A stretch of DNA of 64,000 nt, taken from positions 434,001-498,000 of the forward strand of contig NZ_CP084626.1 of assembly GCF_022878925.1 (NCBI RefSeq), given 5' to 3'. How positions within the stretch are numbered: position 1 is the stretch's first letter; every line of letters begins with the position of its first letter. Below are positions 46,416 through 54,977 of the stretch, piece by piece. The notes beneath the pieces are model-generated. The model did no database searches, was not told the origin of the DNA, and saw only the letters and a program-made list of their open reading frames with translations. The translations under genes and the position numbers were made by a program. Origin of the DNA: Caballeronia sp. TF1N1. Its GTDB lineage: Bacteria; Pseudomonadota; Gammaproteobacteria; Burkholderiales; Burkholderiaceae.

Positions 46416-47474
46416 ATGCGAAAAAAACGAACAAGCGATGAAATGCCGAAGCCTTTGCGATTTGACAGCGGAGCCGTGGGGCCGATGGACGCGGAAGAAG
46501 TGTGGAGGGAGGCGTTGCGCCCAATCTACGAGTTGCAACGATCAAAGACGGAGTTCGAAGCCCTGATTCACACGTGGAGCCTCGACGGCAGAATGTTGCT
46601 GACGAGGCATTTCACGAAAGACGAGGTTTGGTTCAAGCGCACGCGGCGACGCATAGCGACGAGCGGCGTTGAGCACTATCTTGTGCACTGCCTGCTCGGC
46701 GGAAGCTTGGCGTCGGAATCCGAAGGCGCGCAACAGCGGGTCGCGCTTAATTCGATCGCTGTGCGCGACACAAGCGTGGAGAACGTCGGCTTCGCCGTGA
46801 ACGCCCCCATGCTCACGCTGAGCGTTCCGCGCGCGGCCCTTGACCGGCTGATGCCGGAGGGCGCTAGGCTGCACGGGGCGACGTTCGCGGCAGCCGATCC
46901 CGTCGGCGCGCTCATGTCGTCGCACATCATGGCGCTCGCGAATGTTTTGACGGACATGTCAACCGACCAATCGCGCGTCGCGGCGGAGGCGACGATCGGC
47001 TTGCTGGCCTCTTGCCTGCTTCCGCAAGTTGCGGAGATCGACGAAAGCCGGCCGGACGCCCGCTTGTCTCCGATGCTCCGCGCTCGCGCTTTGGCGATGA
47101 TTGAGCGTCGTTTGCTGGACCCCGAGCTAGGCGTGGAATCGCTTTGCAAGTCTTTGCGGCTTTCGCGCACTTCGCTTTACGAGTTGTTCGCTGATCGCGG
47201 CGGGGTGGCGAACGCGATTCGCGGCAAACGGCTTGACGAGGCGTATAGGCGGTTGGCGGATCCGATGCGAATGCGGGAGCGAATCGGAGAGATTGCCTAC
47301 GCCAGTGGTTTTTCGAGCGAGTCGACATTCCATCGAGCTTTCAAGGATCGCTTTGGCTGCTCTCCGACGGAGGCTCGCAACGAGAGCGCAGGCCCAAGAC
47401 GGCCGGAGGCCGACGACACGCCCGAGGCCCTGGCCGCACGATATGAAGCGGCCGTGCGCAACTTGAAGGGATAA
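46416..47474 (+). CDS. AraC-family transcriptional regulator
   Basis: About 352 residues. The N-terminal part is an AraC_binding-like or cupin-related segment (FTKDEVWFKRTRRRIATSGVEHYLVHCL). The C-terminal part holds the two AraC helix-turn-helix units: LGVESLCKSLRLSRTSLYELF, and then IGEIAYASGFSSESTFHRAF followed by RFGCSPTEAR. The start is uncertain: ATGs at 46416 and 46443 are both possible and neither has a strong ribosome site. Targets are unknown. Confidence 0.85.
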   Translation: MRKKRTSDEMPKPLRFDSGAVGPMDAEEVWREALRPIYELQRSKTEFEALIHTWSLDGRMLLTRHFTKDEVWFKRTRRRIATSGVEHYLVHCLLGGSLASESEGAQQRVALNSIAVRDTSVENVGFAVNAPMLTLSVPRAALDRLMPEGARLHGATFAAADPVGALMSSHIMALANVLTDMSTDQSRVAAEATIGLLASCLLPQVAEIDESRPDARLSPMLRARALAMIERRLLDPELGVESLCKSLRLSRTSLYELFADRGGVANAIRGKRLDEAYRRLADPMRMRERIGEIAYASGFSSESTFHRAFKDRFGCSPTEARNESAGPRRPEADDTPEALAARYEAAVRNLKG

Positions 47475-47546
47475 TGGCGAAGTCAGGGGGCGGATCAAGA
47501 GCGCGCCCGTCGCGGGCAAAATCCTTGGCGTCCATGGCCGCCGGGA

Positions 47547-47885
47547 TCAATCCAGCGTCGCGTCAGGCTCCCCGAGCCACGGCAAGTCGATCGGCGAAAT
47601 GACGAACGCGCGCTCCGGCGTGTTTGCAGTTTTCGGTTGGGTCCAAACAAGGCCAAACCGCAGCTCGTCCCGCTCGGGCAGCGAAAATATGCGTGGCCGC
47701 TGCTTGAAGTCGCCGCTCCATCCAGCCGCGCGAGCGGTGTCGAGCGCCCATTGATATTCGATTTCAAGGACGCCGATTTCCGGGCTGTTTTCCTTGCGCG
47801 CAAGTTCGCGCGCTTCGTCAAACATCGGCATCCATCCAAAGTTGCTGTGAGAGAGATCTTCCAGAGCGTAAGCGCGCCACGACAT
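47547..47885 (-). CDS. Small soluble protein, function unknown
   Basis: 112-residue protein starting MSWRAYALEDLSHSNFGWMP after AAAGGAA. It is helical at the front and beta-rich later (RIFSLPERDELRFGLVW), with no signal or membrane segment. It is convergent with the AraC gene. No family recognised. Confidence 0.6.
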   Translation of the reverse strand: MSWRAYALEDLSHSNFGWMPMFDEARELARKENSPEIGVLEIEYQWALDTARAAGWSGDFKQRPRIFSLPERDELRFGLVWTQPKTANTPERAFVISPIDLPWLGEPDATLD

Positions 47886-48179
47886 GCGAATTCCTTTGTT
47901 TTTTAAGCGCGCGCCGAACGTCGCGCTTCCTGAATGTCGGACGCGCGACGATTTTCTTAAGCCTTGCCGAATCCGAAAGAGTCAGCAGCGATTGCCGTGA
48001 GGCCATGCAACTTTCTCAGCATGGGAGGGCTCGCATCGTTCACACGGCAAGGAATGAGCAGCCGGAGCGGCCCTAGCGAGGCCACGCGGGTGCCGGTGCG
48101 CCACGCGGCGACGCGGAGTCCGCATTCGGAGGCGGCTTTAGACGAAACGCGCCTCGCCAATCGGCGCGGCCGGTGGTCG

Positions 48180-48707
48180 TCAACGGGCGCGGTCGATTCG
48201 GCCGCAGACGGCCTCTCTGAAACGAGCGCATGCGGCGTCGAGATCGGCGATGGCGCCTTTCAGCTCGCTGGCGTGGGCCGGCGAAAGGCGAGCGGGATTC
48301 AGGTAAGGCTCGACGGCCCGTTTTGCGCGCGACAAATTTCGAAACTCGGCGAACGCCTGGCCCGCCGCGCCGACGCTCGCGCCGTCGGCGGCGCAATGGC
48401 TCAGCCGCGCGAACAACTCCGGCAAAATCCAATGGGACGCGGCGATGGAATCCATCGCGTCGGCGAAGGGGAGCCGGCCTTCGCTCACGCCCAAATGCAT
48501 GCGGCAGACGCCTAGAAAACGTTTGCTCCAAGAGTCGAAAATGTCCAGCGTCTCTTGCAGCGCGCAGGAGTCGCGCTCGCACACGGCGCCACGGGGCGAC
48601 GGGCTTGGCGAGTCGACGCGCGCGGGCTGATCGCGAACCCCTTCGGACGGGCTTTGAAAAGTCAGGCGGCCGCTGAACAGTCGCGGCCAGCGATAGGGCT
48701 GGGCCAT
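48180..48707 (-). CDS. Helical cytoplasmic protein, function unknown
   Basis: 175-residue protein with a polar, Pro/Ser-rich first 45 residues and a helical remainder (LQETLDIFDSWSKRF, ELFARLSHCAADG, ELKGAIADLDAACARFREA). It contains six cysteines but no clear metal motif. It is divergent from the copy 2 RHKK gene. No family recognised. Confidence 0.55.
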   Translation of the reverse strand: MAQPYRWPRLFSGRLTFQSPSEGVRDQPARVDSPSPSPRGAVCERDSCALQETLDIFDSWSKRFLGVCRMHLGVSEGRLPFADAMDSIAASHWILPELFARLSHCAADGASVGAAGQAFAEFRNLSRAKRAVEPYLNPARLSPAHASELKGAIADLDAACARFREAVCGRIDRAR

Positions 48708-48870
48708 GGTCGCGCTCCGAGTCGTTTCGTCTAAGCATACGCTTTCAGAGCGGACGATTGTTTGAAGGATTTCACGGAGGAGCGGCGCGTCGTCTCGCCG
48801 CGCCCGTCGAGCGTTGCCCGCCGCGCCGTCGTGCGAGAATGACGCGTGATCATACAAAATGGCCTTGCCG

Positions 48871-49467
48871 ATGCCGAAAGACTCAAAGGCCAAAGTGAAG
48901 CCGGGCTTGGCAAAGCGCGCCCGACACAAAAAGGCGCTGTTTTTGCCGCTCGACACGGCCGCGGCGAACCGCATCTCGCTGCGCTCGTGGACCGCGCTCC
49001 AACGCGCGCGCCAAGGCGACGCCAACAACGAGGCCGCCCTTGCGCTCGCGCACGCGGCCATCGTGGCCGCGCGCGTCGCCGAGAAGGGATTCGGCAAAGT
49101 GGACGGCGTCGCGATGAGCAAGGCGAAAGAGGGGCTCGCCGAGGTCATCGAAAGAGGCTGCGACAGCGGCGACTGGCGTTTCTCCGCCGAGCTGCTGGAC
49201 GCGCTCGTCCCTGTGCTCGATGAGCATTGCCGCCAGCTTCGGCAAGTGAGGATGCTCGCCCTGGTCGAGGCGAACGAATGGCTTGAGGCGCGGATTGAGA
49301 AGGGCGCGCTGATGTCTGACTTGTTGAGTGGCAAGGCTCAAGGGATCGCTGAGAGGGCCGTTAAGAGCGGGAGCGGAGGCGGGGGCGCCGGAGGGGCGGC
49401 GGAGCGCGCAGACCAAGCGCCGGCTGCGCCCTCGGGCACGGATGAGCAAAATCGAGAGCGAAAGTGA
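48871..49467 (+). CDS. RHKK-LPLD family protein, copy 2 (function unknown)
   Basis: 198-residue paralogue of the gene at 28826-29299: MPKDSKAKVKPGLAKRARHK, then KALFLPLDTA, a helical Ala-rich body, and LDEHCRQLRQVRMLALVEAN near residue 115. Copy 2 has an extra Gly/Ala-rich tail absent from copy 1. The ATG at 48871 is preferred over 48859 because it aligns with the copy 1 start. It overlaps the next gene (GTGA), so the two are translated together. Confidence 0.7.
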   Translation: MPKDSKAKVKPGLAKRARHKKALFLPLDTAAANRISLRSWTALQRARQGDANNEAALALAHAAIVAARVAEKGFGKVDGVAMSKAKEGLAEVIERGCDSGDWRFSAELLDALVPVLDEHCRQLRQVRMLALVEANEWLEARIEKGALMSDLLSGKAQGIAERAVKSGSGGGGAGGAAERADQAPAAPSGTDEQNRERK

Positions 49468-49943
49468 ACATGGGCGGCGAGCAGCATCGCGCGGAGGCGC
49501 GATATCAAGAGTTTCTGGCGACGATGGCGGCGCAGCGGTATTTCCTGACGATCGCAGAGCAGAAGGCCGCCCACGCGCTGCTGGCGCAGGGCTTCGGGTT
49601 CGTGGAAGTCGCGGCGCTCCTTGAAGCATCGCCGTGGGTGGCGTTTTATCGAGAATGCCTCAAAACCCATCGCTTGCCCGAATGTCCTCAAACGCGCGAG
49701 GCCTTGCGAGAATCGTTTGATCTTGGCGAGCCGATCGCCGTCGCGGCGGAGCGCGCTTTGGAGGCTGTGCGACGACACGTCCAATCAATGGACAGGCCCC
49801 CAGTGGGGCACCCGGCGGCCGGGGCTGCGACGATCAAGGCGGCCGCCATTGAGTTCGAGATTGAGCTCTTCGGCCGAAGGCACGTTCGAAAGCAGCGCTG
49901 GCCAGACTGGATGGATCAATTAGTGGAGGGAGGCTGCTCTTGA
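49464..49943 (+). CDS. Helical protein coupled to RHKK copy 2
   Basis: 159-residue protein, GTG start overlapping the stop of the previous gene. It is mainly helical (EARYQEFLATMAAQRYFLTI, FGFVEVAALLEASPWVAFYREC), with a possible degenerate helix-turn-helix in that second segment. The end is basic and Trp-containing (RKQRWPDWMDQL). Function unknown. Confidence 0.6.
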   Translation: MNMGGEQHRAEARYQEFLATMAAQRYFLTIAEQKAAHALLAQGFGFVEVAALLEASPWVAFYRECLKTHRLPECPQTREALRESFDLGEPIAVAAERALEAVRRHVQSMDRPPVGHPAAGAATIKAAAIEFEIELFGRRHVRKQRWPDWMDQLVEGGCS

Positions 49944-50120
49944 AGGCGGCTGGCTGCAAGGAAGAGCGTCGGCCATTGCGCGATGCCCTGGACAATTGCA
50001 GCCCGGCGACCATCGCTGAACCAATCGCGTCGGTTCGCAGGGATCGCGGGCTTCCCCTTATAGCGAGGTGGCTTCTCTTCGGCCAAATTAAGCGTTCCCT
50101 AAACAGAAAAAGGAACGTTG

Positions 50121-50339
50121 ATGGCAAACGTCTATGTCGAGCCAATCCCGAAGGGCCGGGAAGGAGCGATTGAGGGTTATGTGCTCGAATTGTCGAGCAA
50201 CGAGCGGCTCAATCAAACCACTTACAAGCGACAGGAGGAAGCGATCGCGGCCGCGAAAGCGGCTGGCCACAAACCACTGGTTGCTCGCGTGCGAGTCACC
50301 AGCAAAGGGAATCCGGATCATTGGCGCTCTGCTCCCTAA
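50121..50339 (+). CDS. Small conserved-type protein (MANVYVEP family)
   Basis: 72-residue protein MANVYVEPIPKGREGAIEGY ... TYKRQEEAIAAAKAAGHKPLVARVR ... PDHWRSA. This is a small DUF2188-like fold that I recall as frequent in Burkholderiaceae accessory regions. AAAAGGAA lies 7 nt before the ATG. No biochemical role is known to me. Confidence 0.75.
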   Translation: MANVYVEPIPKGREGAIEGYVLELSSNERLNQTTYKRQEEAIAAAKAAGHKPLVARVRVTSKGNPDHWRSAP

Positions 50340-50536
50340 AGCGCAAAATCAAGCTCAGCGGGTCGATTCACTGGCCCACGCAGCGAGCGAGCGCCATGGC
50401 GCTCGCTCTGTCCGCATCGTCAGCGACGCGCAGCTTCGCTGGCCGGCACGACCCTCAAGTCACGCCAATGCCATGCCGTTAAAGCGTCAATGCGCCAAAC
50501 GCGGAAAGCGAGGCGGGATTTTCCTGAGAGGGCGGC

Positions 50537-50854
50537 ATGAACACCACTAAGCAAGAAGAGCTATTCAAGGTCTACGTGCAGACCAAAGATCATCCACATG
50601 TGCTTGAGATGATTGTGTCGGCCGGCTCGCCGCAAGCCGCAAAGGCGCGGGCTCTCGGGCATGTTAAAGAGGCCAATCCAACCAAGGGGCGATCGCTCGA
50701 AGAATCCCAGAGCAATTCAATTGCCCTGTTCGCCAAGAGAGCGGGCAAGAACGGTTGCTTGGTGACCAACAAACTCCCAGTCAAGGCGTTCGAGGCGGTT
50801 TCTCGCGCGGTTGAAGCGAAAGCAGCGTCGATGCCAGACGACTCGCCATCGTGA
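50537..50854 (+). CDS. Small protein, function unknown
   Basis: 105-residue soluble protein: a beta-alpha-beta start (LFKVYVQTKDHPHVLEMIVSA, GSPQAAKARALGHVKE) and a helical end. GAGAGGG precedes the ATG. It could be a relative of the preceding small fold. It is convergent with the membrane-anchored gene. Confidence 0.6.
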   Translation: MNTTKQEELFKVYVQTKDHPHVLEMIVSAGSPQAAKARALGHVKEANPTKGRSLEESQSNSIALFAKRAGKNGCLVTNKLPVKAFEAVSRAVEAKAASMPDDSPS

Positions 50855-50889
50855 GTTCGAGTAATTGGCTTGTTCGCGCGACGCAGCGC

Positions 50890-51423
50890 TTAGGCGCTTA
50901 GTCGATCTGCGTGAGCAGCGATTTTTCCTTTGAATTCTCGGCACACGGTTTCGAACTCTCTCTTCCGTTGCTCGAATTCAGACACACTTTTGCCGGACTT
51001 GCCCGGGTCGTCGAGGAACGGCGTAATGCGTGCGCGCGCCTGTTCGACGCTTGCGCGGTCGGCGGCTAAGGTCGGAAAGTGGATGTTGATTAACATCATC
51101 AGCCTTTGATACTCGCCCGGAAGCAAAACCTCTGACTGCTTCGTCAAGTCCATCGCTTGCTGCGCCGTCAACTTTCCGTAGTAGCAACGAGTGAAAGCCA
51201 AATAGACGTTCGCATAGGCCATCTCCCACTTTTCGAAGAGCAGATACGTCTCCTCTAATTTGGCGAGCCGCAGGTCCGTCTGTCTTTGCTGGGCCTGCGA
51301 AGCGCGCTCCGCGCGCGCCGCCCGAGCGCTAAAAAGGCTTGCGACAACCGCGCCGAGAATCGTGAAGGCCCCCGTGATGGCCGACGCAAACAAAGGCACC
51401 CCAGCTCCGGTCAATTCAAGCAT
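50890..51423 (-). CDS. N-terminally membrane-anchored coiled protein
   Basis: 177-residue protein with one membrane segment at residues 7-32 (VPLFASAITGAFTILGAVVASLF) and a long cytoplasmic helical domain (ARAARAERASQAQQRQTDLRLAKLEETYLLFEKW, given as pattern only) with further helices to the end. AAAGGAA lies ahead of the ATG. No family is recognised. It lies next to the integrase, a position where exclusion or defence genes are often found. Confidence 0.65.
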   Translation of the reverse strand: MLELTGAGVPLFASAITGAFTILGAVVASLFSARAARAERASQAQQRQTDLRLAKLEETYLLFEKWEMAYANVYLAFTRCYYGKLTAQQAMDLTKQSEVLLPGEYQRLMMLINIHFPTLAADRASVEQARARITPFLDDPGKSGKSVSEFEQRKREFETVCREFKGKIAAHADRLSA

Positions 51424-51481
51424 TCACTTTCCTTTGTTTCACTGGGTGGGCAGACAAGCCGGCAGCCGCTTTGCATGCAAC

Positions 51482-52828
51482 TCAAAAGGCTAAAGGCAAA
51501 GCCAAATCGAATCGATCGAGCGTGGCTTTGAGTTCAGCGAGTGGTTTTGCGTGTTGGTAGTTTGCGAAGTGCGCTGAGCTGAAATCCACTTTTGCCTGAT
51601 CGTAGTGTCCCACCAACGCCATAAGCATCGCTGGATGCGTGTTTAGCTCGGTCATGCGAGCAATGAATGTGTGTCGAAACGAGTGAAAGACCTTCCGGTC
51701 GTCAGTGATAAACCGCTCGTCGAGATAATCCGCAAAGCGGCGCGTGACGTTTTTCCCATAGCCGTTGGCGCCGGGCTTCAACTCGGGGAACAGCTGAGTT
51801 GCGCGGGAGTCTCTGAGCTTTTGAACATAGCCGAGAAAGCCAGAGGCCACGACCGTCTGATGCAACGGGATGCGCCGTTGAGAGTTTGCGTTCTTCGCTT
51901 TCTCAATCTCGAAGAACCAAATGCCGCCTTCGCATTGAACGTTGTTCAAGGGGAGGCTGGCAAGCTCTTCGAGACGCGCGCCCGAATAGAGCGCGAGAAA
52001 CGGCAGCCAATGGTAATGGGGCTTGTCCATGCGAGCCGAATAAGCGAGTGGATCGAAGATCGTCGCAAGGTCAGTGGCGGTGAAGGGCTTGTAAGAGCGC
52101 TTCTGCTGTTCAAGCTTCGACTTGGACGAAACTTTTGCCGTCTCAAAAGGGTTGGGGCCTTCGCGAACTCCGTTGCTGATCGCATAAGCGAACAAGTCGC
52201 GCAAGAACGACAGTTTCGCGTTCACGCGGCTTGCGCTCGCGCCGTCGTCGATCAGCGCGTCTTTATGGGCGATCGCGTCTTCCAATGCATACTCTTCAAT
52301 GGGCCGGTCGCCGTGCCGCTTTTTAAAATCTGCGAATGCGCTTTCCTTCGCCGTGATGGTGCGAGGCGTGTTGTCGAGCTTCTTTTCTTTCTTGTATCTC
52401 GCCGCCACTTCCGAAAACGGTTTGCCTTTCTTTTTCGGCGCGGAATTCGCCGCCTGCGCGGCGATCGCGGCGGCGACGGAAGGGGAGAAGATCGGGAAAT
52501 CGAGCGGTGGCGATGCCGCGACGGCGGCGCTGAGGCGATCGCCAATCAGAGCCTTCGCAAGGCGCACGTCCTCGTCGGTCTTGATGTCGCGAAGCTGCGT
52601 GCCGTCCGGCAGGATCAAGTCGAGCTTTTTAAGCTTTTCGACATTCAAGTCAAAGTCTTCGGGGCTGGGCTGGGTCATGGCCAACTCGAGATTGAAGGCA
52701 AGCGCCCAAATCTTAGCCTGCTTGAAGTCTTTCGTGCGAAGAGAACGCTTCGCTTCTTGGCCGTTGCGCTTCAGGCGCAAGTAGTAGACGCCAAGGCGGT
52801 TGCGATACAGGTGCGGCAGCTTGTGCAT
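51482..52828 (-). CDS. Tyrosine recombinase, integrase of the island
   Basis: 448-residue site-specific integrase. The start MHKLPHLYRNRLGVYYLRLK is the conserved N terminus of this integrase group; the 19 extra residues upstream are dropped. The catalytic residues are Arg in YSGARLEELASL, HSFRHTF (His-x-x-Arg), GHYDQAK and a Tyr near HFANYQ. It lies 86 bp from the 3' end of tRNA-Met and is transcribed away from it in the same direction as the tRNA, the standard layout for tRNA-targeting islands. It is responsible for the 17-bp att repeats. Confidence 0.94.
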   Translation of the reverse strand: MHKLPHLYRNRLGVYYLRLKRNGQEAKRSLRTKDFKQAKIWALAFNLELAMTQPSPEDFDLNVEKLKKLDLILPDGTQLRDIKTDEDVRLAKALIGDRLSAAVAASPPLDFPIFSPSVAAAIAAQAANSAPKKKGKPFSEVAARYKKEKKLDNTPRTITAKESAFADFKKRHGDRPIEEYALEDAIAHKDALIDDGASASRVNAKLSFLRDLFAYAISNGVREGPNPFETAKVSSKSKLEQQKRSYKPFTATDLATIFDPLAYSARMDKPHYHWLPFLALYSGARLEELASLPLNNVQCEGGIWFFEIEKAKNANSQRRIPLHQTVVASGFLGYVQKLRDSRATQLFPELKPGANGYGKNVTRRFADYLDERFITDDRKVFHSFRHTFIARMTELNTHPAMLMALVGHYDQAKVDFSSAHFANYQHAKPLAELKATLDRFDLALPLAF

Positions 52829-52914
52829 ATGGGCGAAGTGGCTCACAAAGCGGCTCACCGAGCGCCCAAAGCAAAAGGCCCACACTCCAATGAGTGCGGG
52901 CCTCGCGCTTGATT

Positions 52915-52991
<77 letters not shown>

Positions 52992-53089
52992 GAAAGAAGC
53001 GAGATTATGGCGATAGGTGAAACCGCTGTCAACCCCTGCCGTTCGTTTTATTCAAGCGGCAGGAAAGCGCCAGGAAAGCACCATCGTCA

Positions 53090-54748
53090 TCAATCTTCGT
53101 CATAGACATTCGTCTTGCGCGTGTCCTTGACGAACAACATGCCGATCACGAACGTCGCCAGCGCAATCACAATCGGATACCACAAGCCCGAATAGATATC
53201 GCCTCTCGCGGCGACGATAGCGAAGGCCGTCGCAGGGAGAAATCCACCAAACCAGCCATTGCCGATGTGATACGGCAACGACATCGACGTATAGCGAATC
53301 CGCGCCGGGAACATCTCAACCAGCATTGCCGCGATCGGGCCGTAGACCATCGTCACGAAGATCACGAGGATGGTCAGAACGACGATCGCCATCGGCCAGT
53401 TGATGAGCGCCGGATCGGCCTTCGCCGGGTAGCCCGCGCTCTTCAACGTGCCGGCAAGCGTCTTGTCGAAGGCCGCGCCTTGCGCCTTCGCGTCGGCCGC
53501 CTTGCCGTCGTAGGTGTTCACCACCGTTTCGCCCACCTTGATCTGCGCGAGCGTGCCCGCCGGTGCCGCGACGTTCTCGTAGTTGAGACCGGCCTTGGAC
53601 AGCGCGCTCTTCGCGATATCGCACGACGACGTGAACTTCGACGTGCCCACCGGATTGAACTGGAACGAGCACTCGTCCGGATTGGAGATCACGACAATCG
53701 GCGACTTCTGCGTGGCGGCTTCGAGCGTCGGGTTGGTGTAGTGCGCGAGCGCCTTGAAGAGCGGGAAGAAGCTCAACGCGGCGATCAGGCAGCCCGCCAT
53801 GATGATCGGCTTGCGGCCGATCCGGTCCGACAGCGACCCGAAGAACACGAAGAACGGCGTGCCGATCAAAAGCGCCACCGCGACCATGATATTCGCGCTG
53901 GTGCCATCGACCTTGAGGGTTTGCGTGAGGAAGAAGAGCGAGTAGAACTGCCCCGTGTACCACACGACCGCCTGACCCGCCGTCAAACCGAACAGCGCCA
54001 GCAACACGATCTTCAGGTTCTTCCATTCGCCGAACGCTTCGGTCAGCGGCGCCTTCGAAGTCTTGCCTTCGGACTTGATGCGCTCGAACACCGGCGATTC
54101 ATGCAGCTTCATGCGAATCCACACCGACACCGCGAGCAGCAGGATCGACACGAGGAACGGAATACGCCAGCCCCAGGCACCGAACTGTTCTTCGCCAACC
54201 ATCGTGCGTACCGCCAGAATCACGATCAGCGAAATGAAAAGGCCAAGCGTCGCCGTGGTCTGGATCCACGCGGTCCATGCGCCGCGCTTGTTGGCCGGTG
54301 CGTGCTCCGCGACGTAGGTCGCCGCGCCGCCGTACTCGCCGCCGAGCGCGAGGCCCTGCAGCAAGCGCATCGCGATAAAGATGACCGGCGCCGCAATGCC
54401 TATGGTCGCGTAGCCGGGCAGGAAGCCGATCAGGAACGTCGACAAACCCATGATGACGATGGTCACGAGAAACGTGTATTTGCGCCCGACCATATCGCCG
54501 AGCCGCCCGAACACGATCGCGCCGAACGGACGCACCGCGAAACCCGCCGCGAAGCCGAGCAGCGTGAAGATGAAGCCAGCGGTCGGATTGACGCCCGAGA
54601 AGAACGTCTTGCTGATGTAGATGGCAAGCGAGCCCGCCAGATAAAAGTCGTACCACTCGAACACCGTGCCGAGCGACGAAGCGAAGATGACCTTCCTTTC
54701 CTCGCTCGTCATCGGTGCGTGGGAAATGCGCCCCTCAACCGTAGCCAT
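53090..54748 (-). CDS. MHS-family MFS transporter with large periplasmic insertion
   Basis: 552-residue secondary transporter of the metabolite:H+ symporter group (ProP/KgtP/ShiA type). The start MATVEGRISHAPMTSEERKV follows AGGAGA. The first segments FEWYDFYLAGSLA and GRLGDMVGRKYTFL, with LQGLALGGEYGGAA and a second SLSDRIGRKPIIM signature, are typical. A hydrophilic insertion of about 110 residues (roughly 370-480, two cysteines) between the eighth or ninth and next membrane segments makes it longer than the usual 430-450. Substrate not predictable. It lies upstream of the tRNA on the same strand. Confidence 0.92.
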   Translation of the reverse strand: MATVEGRISHAPMTSEERKVIFASSLGTVFEWYDFYLAGSLAIYISKTFFSGVNPTAGFIFTLLGFAAGFAVRPFGAIVFGRLGDMVGRKYTFLVTIVIMGLSTFLIGFLPGYATIGIAAPVIFIAMRLLQGLALGGEYGGAATYVAEHAPANKRGAWTAWIQTTATLGLFISLIVILAVRTMVGEEQFGAWGWRIPFLVSILLLAVSVWIRMKLHESPVFERIKSEGKTSKAPLTEAFGEWKNLKIVLLALFGLTAGQAVVWYTGQFYSLFFLTQTLKVDGTSANIMVAVALLIGTPFFVFFGSLSDRIGRKPIIMAGCLIAALSFFPLFKALAHYTNPTLEAATQKSPIVVISNPDECSFQFNPVGTSKFTSSCDIAKSALSKAGLNYENVAAPAGTLAQIKVGETVVNTYDGKAADAKAQGAAFDKTLAGTLKSAGYPAKADPALINWPMAIVVLTILVIFVTMVYGPIAAMLVEMFPARIRYTSMSLPYHIGNGWFGGFLPATAFAIVAARGDIYSGLWYPIVIALATFVIGMLFVKDTRKTNVYDED

Positions 54749-54977
54749 GAATCGTCTCCTGATTTGAATTCGCGTACGTGTCGGAAACGCCCGAGGCGCT
54801 CCGGTGCAACGATTATTGGAACGAAAACTTACGGCGTTCTGACTCGCTCGGATGCGTGTCGAATCGGCGCATAAAGTACATCTTCGGCTAACCATCTGCT
54901 ATTTCTTTTTATCTCGCTCATTCTTGCGTCAATGCGCGTTTTATGTTGTTTGCCGAGGTGTTGGGCGCTGAGCCGCC

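Noticed and set aside
49940..50173. 77-residue frame starting TTG after the coupled helical gene
   Set aside because: It overlaps the well-supported small gene at 50121 and has no ribosome site or domain.
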